A stretch of 64,000 bases of DNA from Chryseobacterium caseinilyticum (GTDB lineage: Bacteria; Bacteroidota; Bacteroidia; Flavobacteriales; Weeksellaceae), in NCBI RefSeq assembly GCF_014837145.1, contig NZ_JACYFS010000003.1, positions 163,494 to 227,493 on the forward strand. Direction: 5' to 3'. Under the pieces are notes generated by a model. It saw only the letters and a program-made list of their open reading frames with translations, was not told the DNA's origin and searched no databases. This document shows, one piece after another, positions 1 through 9,562 of the stretch. Positions within the stretch are counted from its first letter, which is position 1. Each line of letters starts with the position of its first letter. Position numbers and translations under genes: made by a program.

Positions 1-48
1 ATTGATATATATGAATTAGCGAATAAAGAATTAAATAACTACAAATAA
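1..48 (+). CDS. C-terminal end of an upstream gene (partial)
   Basis: The first 48 bases are open and end in a TAA one base before the next ATG. They encode the last 15 residues of a protein whose body lies outside the window (ending ELNNYK). The one-base spacing to the next start means it is probably the preceding cistron of the DndD/DndB-like operon. Nothing can be said about its function from this stub. Confidence 0.55.
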   Translation: MDIYELANKELNNYK

Positions 49-49
49 C

Positions 50-265
50 ATGAAGACACTAAACGATTCATTGAGAGATGAATTTTTGGAAATACTAAAT
101 AATGATTTCCAAAATAAAATTGAAGAAGACTCATTAGATATCGAAGTTTTAAAGAAGGCTTTTGATGTTCTGCTTAGATTTAAACTTGATTCAGATTTAA
201 CGGATAAGGGTCGTGGGGAGTTTGAGAATTTTTTAATCAATTATCTTAAAACAATTAAAAACTAA
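50..265 (+). CDS. Small acidic protein of Dnd-like operon
   Basis: This 71-residue protein is rich in Asp, Glu and Lys, looks entirely helical, and has no signal peptide or membrane segment. I do not recognise a family. It sits one base after the previous stop and three bases before the SMC-like ATPase start, so it is almost certainly translated as part of that operon. Small helical proteins in Dnd-type operons include DndE, but I see no convincing DndE signature. It could be an adaptor for the ATPase; that is inference from position only. Confidence 0.6.
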   Translation: MKTLNDSLRDEFLEILNNDFQNKIEEDSLDIEVLKKAFDVLLRFKLDSDLTDKGRGEFENFLINYLKTIKN

Positions 266-268
266 AAC

Positions 269-2395
269 ATGATTATTAATAAAGTTGAAATTGAGAACTT
301 CTTTTGTTACGTAGATAAAAATGAGTTTGTTTTTGAGGAAGGTCTAAATATAGTCTCCGCTAAAAACTCTGGAGGAAAATCTCATTTATTCAATGCATTT
401 CATTGGACTTTTTTTAACAACATATATGTTGATAAAGAGGATGATACATCCAAAAAGGAATGGAAAAACGCCAACAAAGTTGTTACCTTACCAGATAGTG
501 TCATTTCTAATTCTGAAGATGGTAGTATTTTAAAAACATCGGTCATGATAACACTTACAGCTGAATATCATGACAACGAAGAAATAAAAGATGATTTAGT
601 TGAGTATCATTTTGAAAAAGAAATGATATATCGTAAATCGGGATATGATACAATTCCGACAGGATATCCAGAATTACAAATTTGGTATGTAAAGGATGGC
701 GAGACAAAATATTTGGACAAAGGAGAATATAGATGGTTTTTGGATAAGCTTTTTCCTGTTAGCATACGCAAGTTCATGTGGTTTCAAGGAGAAACTGTTG
801 ATGAATTGTATGATTTTGGGAGGCCAGCTACTTTAAAGAATGCAATTAACGAAATATCTTATTTTCCAATTTACGAAAATTTAGTTGCTATTACTAAAGC
901 GTCTGAAACAAGTATTAGCAGGAAAATTGATACCGAATTGAAGAAAGTCAAGAAATTTTCCGCTGAACAAGAAAAAATAATTGCAGATATAGACCATTCA
1001 AAAAACAGGCTATTGGGAATGGATGGAAAAATTATTGACGCAACAAATGAAATTCATAATCTCGAAGATAGTATACTGAAAGAAGAAGATAAACTAAAAG
1101 GTTTTGATAAATATTCAGAATTAAAAACAAAACTGAACAAGTTTGAATACGAAATCAAAAGCGCAAACGATAAAATTGATCTCCTTTCTGCACAAGGAAA
1201 AGAAAAATTTATTTCTAAATGGATGCTTAATAAATGTGATGATATAATTAAAGAATCCTCAAAAAATCTAAATCTTCTCAGTAAAGAAGTGAAAGACTTT
1301 CAAAAATCAGAGAATCCAGTTCCAATCACATTACCTGGACCTGAATACGTACAAAAGATGTTAGAGGATCATATCTGTTATATATGTGAACGACCCGTTG
1401 AAGATGATAGCGCTGCATACAAAGCTCTTCAGTCTAGAATGGAAGATTTTAGAAATAATCAGATTCAGAAAATTTTGGCAGATAATTTAACTGAACTTAA
1501 TCGATTTAAACGAAATTTACTTTCTGAGTTACCAGAAATTTCTGACGAGGTCACTAAAAATGAAGCAGAAATTCAAAAACTTATTGCAACCAGAAAAAAG
1601 AGCACAACCCAACGTGATAATTTATTTTCTGAATCCGGTGTTGAAAAGGCTGCAGAAATTACGATTGGCTCTTCCACCGCTGAACAGATAATTAATAAAA
1701 TTAGAAGTCTAAATAATAGTAGAACAAGCGCCGAAAGAAGGAGGGATAGTTATGAGAATGACAAAAATAACGAAGAGCAGAATCTACAGAATCTGCTTGA
1801 TAGAAAAGCTAAAATAATTCAAATAGATGATGAGTTTGAAATCACTGAGTTAAAAGCAAAAAAGTATATTGATGTAATAAACAAAGCTTTAATAGGTCTC
1901 AAAAGTGAAGCTTACGAAAGCTTAATAAATGAGATAGTAGCAGAAAGCAATACCCTTTATTCGAAATATTTGGGTGGGAAAACACAGGGAGAGATAGAAA
2001 TTGATAAGGGAGTTAAGATTGTAGATAAACTTACAAAAAGACAATTGTCAAACCTTAATACAGCAGAGTTGACTGCTCAGAAATTGGCAGTAACTAATGC
2101 CTTTTTGTCGTTGAGTGAAAAGAAAATGAATAGATCTTTCCCTTTATTAGCTGATGCTCCTACTTCTCAATTTGATGATGATAACACTCTTTTTCTTACT
2201 GAAAATTTATCGGGATCATTTAATCAAATAATTATCATGTCGAAAGATTATAATAAATTAAAGGGTAATGAACGACTTGATTTTATTAAGAAAGCAAATA
2301 TTAGCAGATACTACGAGCTTAAAAATGATTTAATTGATAAGGAAGGACCCGAATCAAGAACAAATAAAAAAACCTTCATAAACACAATTAAATAA
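269..2395 (+). CDS. DndD/Rad50-like SMC-family ATPase
   Basis: The 708-residue protein has the layout of a Rad50/SbcC/DndD-type ATPase. An N-terminal ABC half carries a Walker A-like AKNSGGKS at residues 31-38, followed by an FQGE Q-loop-like segment near 175. Long charged coiled coils surround a CxxC (CYIC, 370-373) resembling a Rad50 zinc hook. A C-terminal half has a signature-like stretch near 605 and a Walker B-like LLADAP with D629. The first Walker A glycine is replaced by alanine. DndD in DNA phosphorothioation systems has this architecture, and the DGQHR protein three genes downstream supports that reading; a generic Rad50-like defence ATPase is the alternative. The next ATG overlaps its stop by one base. 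Confidence 0.8.
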   Translation: MIINKVEIENFFCYVDKNEFVFEEGLNIVSAKNSGGKSHLFNAFHWTFFNNIYVDKEDDTSKKEWKNANKVVTLPDSVISNSEDGSILKTSVMITLTAEYHDNEEIKDDLVEYHFEKEMIYRKSGYDTIPTGYPELQIWYVKDGETKYLDKGEYRWFLDKLFPVSIRKFMWFQGETVDELYDFGRPATLKNAINEISYFPIYENLVAITKASETSISRKIDTELKKVKKFSAEQEKIIADIDHSKNRLLGMDGKIIDATNEIHNLEDSILKEEDKLKGFDKYSELKTKLNKFEYEIKSANDKIDLLSAQGKEKFISKWMLNKCDDIIKESSKNLNLLSKEVKDFQKSENPVPITLPGPEYVQKMLEDHICYICERPVEDDSAAYKALQSRMEDFRNNQIQKILADNLTELNRFKRNLLSELPEISDEVTKNEAEIQKLIATRKKSTTQRDNLFSESGVEKAAEITIGSSTAEQIINKIRSLNNSRTSAERRRDSYENDKNNEEQNLQNLLDRKAKIIQIDDEFEITELKAKKYIDVINKALIGLKSEAYESLINEIVAESNTLYSKYLGGKTQGEIEIDKGVKIVDKLTKRQLSNLNTAELTAQKLAVTNAFLSLSEKKMNRSFPLLADAPTSQFDDDNTLFLTENLSGSFNQIIIMSKDYNKLKGNERLDFIKKANISRYYELKNDLIDKEGPESRTNKKTFINTIK

Positions 2396-2853
2396 TGGAA
2401 AAATTATTTACAGAAATTAATAAACGAAATGTCCATTATGGAACATACGTCGAACAGATTAGAGATATGTTCGCTCGAAAACAAGAATCTATCGTGAAAA
2501 AGGATGATAAATTTTTCTCAAAATACTGGCAGGTCTACGCTTGGTCTGCAATCATTGGCTTTGTTAATGATAAGAGAGAAATTGGAGCTGATTTACCTAA
2601 TCAATCGTCATTTCAATATCAAATGATAACTAACGGCTCAGAGTCGATTGCCCATGCATTACTTTTAATGGCAATTGGAAAAATAGACGCTAAAGAATCT
2701 AGTGATTTTTTGAATTCAAGAAAATTACTAACAACTATTAGTGAGTTTGCAGAAGGAGGAGCAAAGCATATTTTGGAAATTAGACAAACACCAGGATGGG
2801 AACGTAAATTTGATAGCCCAGATGATTATTTAATTGAAATTGTTAGGAGATAA
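2395..2853 (+). CDS. Dnd-system-associated-type small protein
   Basis: This 152-residue soluble protein starts at an ATG sharing one base with the stop of the ATPase gene, so the two are translationally coupled. The segment around residues 41-64 (a KYWQVYAWSAIIGF run followed by KRE) resembles, from memory, the core of the family called dnd system-associated protein 4, where an aromatic helix leads to a GF/GY-x-KR motif. I am not certain of this match. No catalytic motif or membrane segment is evident. The downstream GIY-YIG gene starts two bases after its stop. Confidence 0.6.
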   Translation: MEKLFTEINKRNVHYGTYVEQIRDMFARKQESIVKKDDKFFSKYWQVYAWSAIIGFVNDKREIGADLPNQSSFQYQMITNGSESIAHALLLMAIGKIDAKESSDFLNSRKLLTTISEFAEGGAKHILEIRQTPGWERKFDSPDDYLIEIVRR

Positions 2854-2855
2854 TT

Positions 2856-3380
2856 ATGTTAGATTCAGCATTTGATTTAGGAGAGCATTTAGAATTACGT
2901 AAGTTATCATATAATTTATCAAACGTTTTATGGAGCAAATGGGATATTAATGAGTTTGATTTAAGCTTTGGAAATTGGCAAAAAACTAAATATCTGAATG
3001 ATACAAACGATGGCCTAAATATTAACATCAGTACAATCCCTTCAGATCGTGGTGGATTATATTTGTTTTATTTAAACTGTAAGACAATTATTGGTATAAC
3101 TGAAATGCCTTTATATATTGGGAGAGCCCAATTTTCTGAGCATCAAAATTTGAAAAAAAGAGTTAAAGAATATTTTTTAAAATATTCGAGAAATGATGAA
3201 CGTCCCAAAATAACAAAAATGTTTAAATATTGGTCTGCTGACCTATATTTAGCCTATTACGTTTTAAATCAAAATGAAGATGTGGTAAGTATTGAAAAAA
3301 AACTAATTAATTCCCTATTACTACCAATGAATGACGAGATCCCTGATCAAGAAACTAGACAAGCAATAAAAGCTTTTTAA
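2856..3380 (+). CDS. GIY-YIG nuclease-like protein
   Basis: The 174-residue protein contains the elements of a GIY-YIG endonuclease fold in its second half: GLY at 67-69, LYIGRA with YIG at 87-89, a following helix with LKKRVKEYF (R102), and a late acidic position (E147 in SIEKKL), the usual order of the two tyrosines, the arginine and the metal-binding glutamate. The first ~60 residues match nothing I know. It lies between a dnd-associated-type gene and a DGQHR gene with two-base gaps, so it is part of the same operon and could be its DNA-cleaving component. GIY-YIG nucleases are not among the classical DndA-E components, which makes this arrangement notable. Confidence 0.65.
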   Translation: MLDSAFDLGEHLELRKLSYNLSNVLWSKWDINEFDLSFGNWQKTKYLNDTNDGLNINISTIPSDRGGLYLFYLNCKTIIGITEMPLYIGRAQFSEHQNLKKRVKEYFLKYSRNDERPKITKMFKYWSADLYLAYYVLNQNEDVVSIEKKLINSLLLPMNDEIPDQETRQAIKAF

Positions 3381-3382
3381 TT

Positions 3383-4639
3383 ATGAAAATACCTGCTATA
3401 AGAGGATTTGTAGGCGATTGGGTTTATTATACAACAAATTTGACATTTGAACAAATAAGCACAAATGTCTCACGAATTGATGATGAACTTCATAAAGCAA
3501 AATCCTTAAACGAATTAATTCAACGAAGCATTACAAATAACTATAAAGGAATTCGTGATTATATACTTAATCAACCAGAAGTTTTTTTTAATGCTTTAGT
3601 ACTCGCAGCGTACGATTCCTATCCAGATTGGATTGAGGTAGAGCTAAAATATGACAATGAGGAAACTTTTAAAGTTGGATTGTTAGATTTTCCAGACAAA
3701 CATAAAATTTTTCCGATAGATGGACAGCACCGTGTAGAAGGTATTAAGGCAGCCTTACAAGAAAATCCAGAATTAAGAAACATGCAGATTCCAGCCATTT
3801 TTGTAGGACACAAAAATGATGAAGAGGGATTAAAGCGAACTCGAAGACTTTTTTCGACATTAAATAGGTATGCAAAGCCAGTTTTAATGGACGATATTAT
3901 TGCATTAGATGAAGATGACTCAATTGCTATCATAACTCGGGACTTAATTGAAAATCATCTTTTGTTTGCTGGAGATCGCATAAGTAAAACACATAATAAA
4001 GCAATTCCAAACGATGACAAACAAGCTTTCACATCTATTATAACTCTTTATGAATGCAATAGAGAGCTTCTCAGGTTTTTCAGATTACACCAAAAAACCA
4101 CTGATCCGGATCCGGAAAGAGATGCTGTGAAATTTCAAGATTATCTAAAATACAGACCTTCCGATGAAGAGTTAAACTCTTACAGAAAATTTTGTTTTGA
4201 TTTTTGGAATGCCTTAACAGAAAACAATAGTAGTATTTCTGACTATTTAATGAAAGAAATTTCAGATGATCAATCTGCTATTCAATATAGAAACTCCGAT
4301 ACGGGCGGTAATTTATTGTTCCGACCAATAGGCTTGTTACCTTTTGTCAAAGCTGTTTATCGAGTTAAGCAAACATCAGAGAAATCAATCGCAGAGATAA
4401 TTAAAGATTTCGAAAGTCAAAATCTAATTTTGAATGCCAAACCTTGGAAAAGACTTATTTGGGATGACACTAGTAAAACGATGATAATGGCTAATAAAAC
4501 AATTATAGAGCTCGTTTTATTACTTAAATATGATATTGATTTACTAAAGGTTAGTGAAATTCAGAAAATTAAGAATAAATATATAACTGTTCTGAATCTT
4601 GAAGGACAGGAAACTAACGAAGTTTTAGAACACATTTAA
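3383..4639 (+). CDS. DndB-like DGQHR-domain protein
   Basis: The 418-residue protein carries the diagnostic DGQHR pentapeptide at residues 113-117 (PIDGQHRVEG), followed by an LFSTLNRYAKPV segment near 155, both typical of the DndB/DGQHR family related to ParB-like folds. DndB regulates dnd expression and modification in phosphorothioation systems; related DGQHR proteins occur in other DNA-modification islands. It is the last gene of the operon: a strong hairpin lies about 140 bases downstream. The length fits the family. Whether it regulates, binds DNA or has another role here cannot be read from sequence. Confidence 0.82.
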   Translation: MKIPAIRGFVGDWVYYTTNLTFEQISTNVSRIDDELHKAKSLNELIQRSITNNYKGIRDYILNQPEVFFNALVLAAYDSYPDWIEVELKYDNEETFKVGLLDFPDKHKIFPIDGQHRVEGIKAALQENPELRNMQIPAIFVGHKNDEEGLKRTRRLFSTLNRYAKPVLMDDIIALDEDDSIAIITRDLIENHLLFAGDRISKTHNKAIPNDDKQAFTSIITLYECNRELLRFFRLHQKTTDPDPERDAVKFQDYLKYRPSDEELNSYRKFCFDFWNALTENNSSISDYLMKEISDDQSAIQYRNSDTGGNLLFRPIGLLPFVKAVYRVKQTSEKSIAEIIKDFESQNLILNAKPWKRLIWDDTSKTMIMANKTIIELVLLLKYDIDLLKVSEIQKIKNKYITVLNLEGQETNEVLEHI

Positions 4640-4776
4640 ATAGAATCTATATAATCGCAATAAATGATTAGCGTCTTCTAAAGCTAAATAATTCTTTGGT
4701 CTTATAATATTTAGGTTTTACAGTCAAAAAAGTTTTGTGAAATTTTTTGTAATACCGATTGCTACATATGATACAA

Positions 4777-4813
4777 AAAAAGTTTATTGAACTTTGTTTT
4801 CAATAAACTTTTT
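4777..4813 (+). terminator. Hairpin terminator after the DGQHR gene
   Basis: A perfect 13-bp stem (4777-4789 with 4801-4813) encloses an 11-base loop. The 3' arm ends in a T tract and the 5' arm begins with an A tract, so it could stop transcription in either direction. It lies about 140 bases after the DndB-like stop codon. Confidence 0.7.
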
Positions 4814-5761
4814 ATATGGCTGAAAATCAAAAAGATTGTTGGTGGATTTGTAAAAGTACGGAAGTGATTTCTTGGGAAAACCATTTACGGCAAGTCTAAG
4901 TCCAATGAGGTTTGCCTGTGTTCTACAGGGATAATATTTTAAACAAACCCAAATTTACAGAATTACAGAAGGGGAGCATGATGAAGAACTAAAAAGGATT
5001 TGGAAAACATTTTTAATCTGGTAATAAAAATTGGCAGCACAATCTGTGATGTCAACAAATCTTTATTTAAGCAATCGGTAAAGTTTGTCCGAAAGTTCCT
5101 TTTAATATACGTCTGTTTCATATTCGAAGGATGTGCAAAATATGGCTTTCCACCAACCCAAAGTCTGTAGCGAATTTTGAGTTTCGCAAAATCATATTTA
5201 TTCTATTGATCGTGAAGTAAATAATACTAGATCAAAGAATTATGGACTGGCATGAATAGCATACGGATTTTTAGGGTGAAAAATCATACCACATGTAACC
5301 GGAAGATATTATTACACCACAAGATGTTGAGAAGTAAGTTTTTTTGTTTGTGAGAGGGGTTTGGACTAATATTTTAACCTTCATGCGAAGCATAAAATCC
5401 CGAAAACATCCAACAATACAGAATATTTTATCGTTCATCTGAGAGGTAATCGCAATATTCAGAGATAAATCACCAAAAGCCGGAGAAAATAAGTTTATTT
5501 AATGGTAGCTCTTTTACAAAAAAACACTGGTGTAAAAGGTTTTTTTCAGATCTGTTCAAAAAATCTCAGGATGGTAAAACTATCCCCATTGTTTACAGTA
5601 CAGATTGTTTTGTTGTAAATTAATGCTTAGCCCCACTTATTTCCTTTTCTAATTAACAACCAAATTTTACGGATTATTTGTGTCAAAAAAACGAGTGTTT
5701 TTATCAATCACCTTTTTTCAAAATTATACAAATGGGTGATTTTTATTAATTATTAATTAAA
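4814..5761. other. Gene-poor spacer, possibly decayed coding DNA
   Basis: No convincing intact gene is present. Short open stretches occur in changing + strand frames, for example about 48 codons without an ATG near 5025-5169 and a piece near 5241-5336 interrupted by three in-frame stops. This is what a decayed gene would look like, but I cannot name it. A short palindrome with the core GCGAAGC is at 5383-5393. Confidence 0.4.
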
Positions 5762-5769
5762 TATCTTTG
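5762..5769 (+). promoter_or_regulatory. Putative -7 promoter element for the unknown trio
   Basis: TATCTTTG matches the Bacteroidota -7 consensus TAnnTTTG. It lies 78 bases before the ATG of the 1004-residue protein in an AT-rich stretch. No clear -33 TTTG is seen at the expected spacing. Confidence 0.45.
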
Positions 5770-5847
5770 AAATATTTAATACAAATAAGAAAATTTACTA
5801 AATTTACTTAACTAATAATCAGAGATCTGAATAAAAAGTCAAATAAT

Positions 5848-8800
5848 ATGGATGCTCAAGTAATTCAAGGTTCGGCAAAAAATAAGGAAGAATTAGAAAG
5901 TAAACTCAGCCTGTTAGCTCCGAGTAAATTTTTAAACTCCAATTCCATTTTGGATTTTGAAAGGTTCAAAAAGGTTGATATTGACTGGCTGGAATTATTA
6001 AATATTGATAAAAACGATGAAGAAGTTATTTCAAGTAATTTTAAAACTACTATTCAATTAATTCAGGAATATTTTTTTAAATATTGGGATAATAAATCCT
6101 CATATCTGTTATTTAATGTAGATAGTAAGGGTTTTGAAAAAGTGTTCAATGATCTACTATTATCTGATCCTGAAATAGCAGATAATTATTGGAAATTAGC
6201 AGAAATAGGCTTTTGGTCGGATAAAAAACAAAGTGTTGAATATTCAACTACGAATAATATCTTCTGTATTATACATCATGAATCAGAGAGACTTTATTAT
6301 TTTTCAAACAAAAAATACCCTTATTTCACAAAATCCGATCTTGAAACTGAACTCAAAACAACAAACATAAAAGATTTAAGCATACAAGAGTTTTGGAATA
6401 AATTAGATATGCAGGATCTTAAATTAAATGTGAACATTTGTTTTGAAAAATTGACAGACAATACAGTTAATATATTAAATGAAAAACACTTCTTTTCCAA
6501 AAATTCATCAATTGACAGAAGTTTAATTTTTCTACGAGAGGAGTTTTTCAGATTAGATAACGAATTAGAGTTTTTAAAGAGGCTAAAAGATGTATATGAC
6601 AAAAATAAAGTAGATCCTAATGACATTACAAAAGAACTTCCAAATACATCTAAGTTGTATGATATTGCTGCAAACTATTCTACGACTCTAGATCAACAAC
6701 AACTAAATATTGCAAAGCAAAGCTACTTTGATATTTGTAATAGATATTTTGACGTAGAGGAAAGGAGGCTAAATATCATAAGAGGAATCGAAAGCAATGG
6801 TATTTATAAAATTTGTTTGGATGAAAATTTCAAAATAATAAGTCCTACTACAAAACTCGAAGTTACTTCAGTTTACAATCCAAAGCCTAAACGTGGTGAT
6901 ATATTTCAATATGTAAATAAAATATATACGGTTCCATACTCATACAGGAGAGAGGAAAGATACTGTACAGGTCTCTTTAAAGAAAATTGCGGTTATCACT
7001 ATTATGATGAAATTGGATATAAGCTAGAAGATATTCCCACACCATTTAGAATTGATTTAACAGATCCGTTGGAAGTTTTTAAGGATGGCAAACAAAAAGA
7101 AAATATAGATTTTCAATATCAATATTATACTTTTATAAAAACATTTGAAGGGTATATTTCTGAAAATGATGGTAAGCCTCTTGCTCAAATTCTAAAACGA
7201 TGTGAAGAAGATGAGGAATTCAGAAAAACTTGTGTTATTATAACATATGAATATGATTTTATTCTTACTGAAAAAAAATATCCTGTTGATGCAAAAATAT
7301 TCTTTGCGCCTCTTCCTACCATGTTTTCCCAAGATATACCTGAATTGAGCATAAGAGAAACTTTGGCTTACAGAATTGCTTGGGAAGGAGCTGAGTTAGG
7401 TCAGCTTGTTAATTCTATTAATTTAGCTCCGGGCGAATCCCGTCAAATTTCACTAAGCACATCATTTACACAAAATACGACCAAATCAAGTTCGCTAAAA
7501 AACACATCCGATCTAAATACTACAAATTCTTTTGACTTATCAACAGAATTACAAAATGAAGCTACAAAGGAAATTTCTAAAACGGATTCTTTTAGTGCGA
7601 ATGTTAGTGGCAGCTATGGAGGTATAGTATCTGGTGGGGCCAGTGGAAGCACTACTTCAAGTGTAAAAACATTTACACGCGACATGAGTAAGCTTGCCAG
7701 AAAAACTAGTGCCTCTATTAATAGAAGACTGGTATCCGAAGTCAACGAATCTTCTTCCCAATCTATAACTGTTAACGAGTCTTCTAGCAGAACATCAAGC
7801 ATCTCCAATATCAATCAGGGTTCTACTCTTAATTTGATGATTTACCAAATCAATAATCGTTACAAAAGTGGACTGTTTTTAGATGAGCTTCAAATGTCGA
7901 TTACAAAAAAAACAGAACTGATTCCTAATTCGGGATTATATGAATTTAAATACTATAATTTCCATAATTTGGATATATATGTTGAAAGCATCATTGATAA
8001 TATTAATCCTCTGCTTGTTGAGGAAATCTGTTGTTGCGAAAAATCAGTAATCGCTAAAAAACTTGCCGAAAAAATTAATAATACTGTTTATGAAGATTAT
8101 GCAAAAGAAGGGAATGTATTAAAACTTGAATCAATAGATAATAAAGAATTAAAAGATATTCATAATTCGAATGAAATAGAAAACGTATTTAAAAAGAAAA
8201 GAATTCTTCAAAAATTTAGAAATAAAAAAAGTAATTCCTACAATTTAGAAGAATATCAAAAAGAATTGAAAATAAATGAGTTGCTCAAAAAAGAAATAAT
8301 TACAGATAAAGTTAAAGAAATCTATAATTCGAATACAAAAGAATATTGCGATAATCTAAATACCAAATCACTAATCAATAAAAATCTATTTGAAGATGAG
8401 GAATTTAAACAAGAATCTTATTTTACTGTAAATTCAGGTGCATTTTATATTGATTCTTTAGTTGGCATTAATCCGGCAACTGAAAAATATTCTGATGATA
8501 TGAGAGATCTTGAGAAAGAAAAAGTGGCAGGGAAAAATAACGAACAAAAAATTAAAAATCAGTTATTGCAAAAAGAATTGCCATATATTACAAAAATTTC
8601 TAATGAAAATGATGAGAAAAGAAGTATAGCTCATCTTTCTTCAAAAATTAAATGCACTTGTTTTCTGCCCATTTTCTGTTCCTGCTCAAAACACTTTAAA
8701 GTTTATGTGGATAATGATCTTATCCGTGATTGCAGAGTAAAGCTCGGGAAAGATAAGTACCATCTTACTTTTGATTGGAGTTTGAGTATGCCAAGTGTTG

Positions 8801-8862
8801 ACAGATTAGAGAAAGAACTTGAAATCATCTATAAAAATAAGGTAATAAAATATCTACCGTGA
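5848..8862 (+). CDS. Large uncharacterised protein with LAPGE motif
   Basis: The 1004-residue product is not a protein I can name. It has no signal peptide or membrane helix. Near residues 515-532 it contains ELGQLVNSINLAPGES, a pattern I associate with large uncharacterised bacterial proteins (GEL-x-Y-S-x-x-LAPGE). A Ser/Thr/Asn-rich segment with little predicted order follows at about 533-660. Clusters of cysteines occur at 728-730 (CCC) and around 935-945 (CTC and CSC), which could bind metal. The C-terminal third is Lys-rich and helical. Its stop overlaps the GTG start of the next gene, so the two products are likely co-translated. Confidence 0.75.
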   Translation: MDAQVIQGSAKNKEELESKLSLLAPSKFLNSNSILDFERFKKVDIDWLELLNIDKNDEEVISSNFKTTIQLIQEYFFKYWDNKSSYLLFNVDSKGFEKVFNDLLLSDPEIADNYWKLAEIGFWSDKKQSVEYSTTNNIFCIIHHESERLYYFSNKKYPYFTKSDLETELKTTNIKDLSIQEFWNKLDMQDLKLNVNICFEKLTDNTVNILNEKHFFSKNSSIDRSLIFLREEFFRLDNELEFLKRLKDVYDKNKVDPNDITKELPNTSKLYDIAANYSTTLDQQQLNIAKQSYFDICNRYFDVEERRLNIIRGIESNGIYKICLDENFKIISPTTKLEVTSVYNPKPKRGDIFQYVNKIYTVPYSYRREERYCTGLFKENCGYHYYDEIGYKLEDIPTPFRIDLTDPLEVFKDGKQKENIDFQYQYYTFIKTFEGYISENDGKPLAQILKRCEEDEEFRKTCVIITYEYDFILTEKKYPVDAKIFFAPLPTMFSQDIPELSIRETLAYRIAWEGAELGQLVNSINLAPGESRQISLSTSFTQNTTKSSSLKNTSDLNTTNSFDLSTELQNEATKEISKTDSFSANVSGSYGGIVSGGASGSTTSSVKTFTRDMSKLARKTSASINRRLVSEVNESSSQSITVNESSSRTSSISNINQGSTLNLMIYQINNRYKSGLFLDELQMSITKKTELIPNSGLYEFKYYNFHNLDIYVESIIDNINPLLVEEICCCEKSVIAKKLAEKINNTVYEDYAKEGNVLKLESIDNKELKDIHNSNEIENVFKKKRILQKFRNKKSNSYNLEEYQKELKINELLKKEIITDKVKEIYNSNTKEYCDNLNTKSLINKNLFEDEEFKQESYFTVNSGAFYIDSLVGINPATEKYSDDMRDLEKEKVAGKNNEQKIKNQLLQKELPYITKISNENDEKRSIAHLSSKIKCTCFLPIFCSCSKHFKVYVDNDLIRDCRVKLGKDKYHLTFDWSLSMPSVDRLEKELEIIYKNKVIKYLP

Positions 8863-9545
8863 GAACCATATTAGGTTACCCAAATAATAAAAATTTAAGC
8901 TATCCTTCAGATTTAAATGATGGCTCAAATTTTTGTAATTTCTTAAAGGAATATGATTATTCCAAATTTGAAAGAAAACTACAACTTCTAACAGCCAGGC
9001 TTGAAGTTAAAAAAGAGGGACTCGCTGATGTAGAAAAATTAAAAAAAGAATTGTCAGACAGCACCAAATTTATGATCTCGAATTGGGGACAGGCTTCTTT
9101 ACACCTAATGATAATGGTAAAACATGTATCAAAGCTGGTTTTGGATTTAGTTCCTCAAGCTCAATCAATAAGCAAATTACAAGAAATTGCCTATGATGCT
9201 GTTGAGGAAATTGAAAATGACGGATTCAAAGCTGTGGAAACTAAAGATGTAATATTTGATTCTTTAGAAAATCTTGCCGATGAATATAAACCTGTCGTTA
9301 CTGTTATGGAATTCATTAATAACTATGTTACGGAAACCATTGAGAAAGAAGATGAATTGCAACAGTTTATAAAGGATATGAAAAATCAATTTAATAATCT
9401 GGATAAGGAAATCAAAAAATACAATACCGAAGTCGAAAAAATCAGTAAAAATCAAAAAGCATTACTAAAACTAAAAGAAGAAATTGAGAATTATATTTCC
9501 AAGAATTGTCAGTCTCCTAAAATTATTGACTTTAAAAAAACATAA
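8859..9545 (+). CDS. Helical coiled-coil protein of unknown function
   Basis: The 228-residue protein starts at a GTG whose last bases overlap the preceding TGA. That start gives the longest frame and tight coupling. The sequence is almost wholly helical, with heptad-like Leu/Ile spacing and strong Lys/Glu content, above all in residues 145-215. A less charged segment around 85-105 (LHLMIMVKHVSKLVLDLV) could be a buried or membrane-inserting helix, as in some helical pore formers, but this is speculation. No family is recognised. Confidence 0.7.
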   Translation: MRTILGYPNNKNLSYPSDLNDGSNFCNFLKEYDYSKFERKLQLLTARLEVKKEGLADVEKLKKELSDSTKFMISNWGQASLHLMIMVKHVSKLVLDLVPQAQSISKLQEIAYDAVEEIENDGFKAVETKDVIFDSLENLADEYKPVVTVMEFINNYVTETIEKEDELQQFIKDMKNQFNNLDKEIKKYNTEVEKISKNQKALLKLKEEIENYISKNCQSPKIIDFKKT

Positions 9546-9562
9546 TCTAAAAACTAAATATT

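Noticed and set aside
4814-5761. Decayed transposase or VirE-like primase gene
   Set aside because: Some short frames look protein-like, but they change frame often and none carries a motif I can name, so no gene or pseudogene is called.
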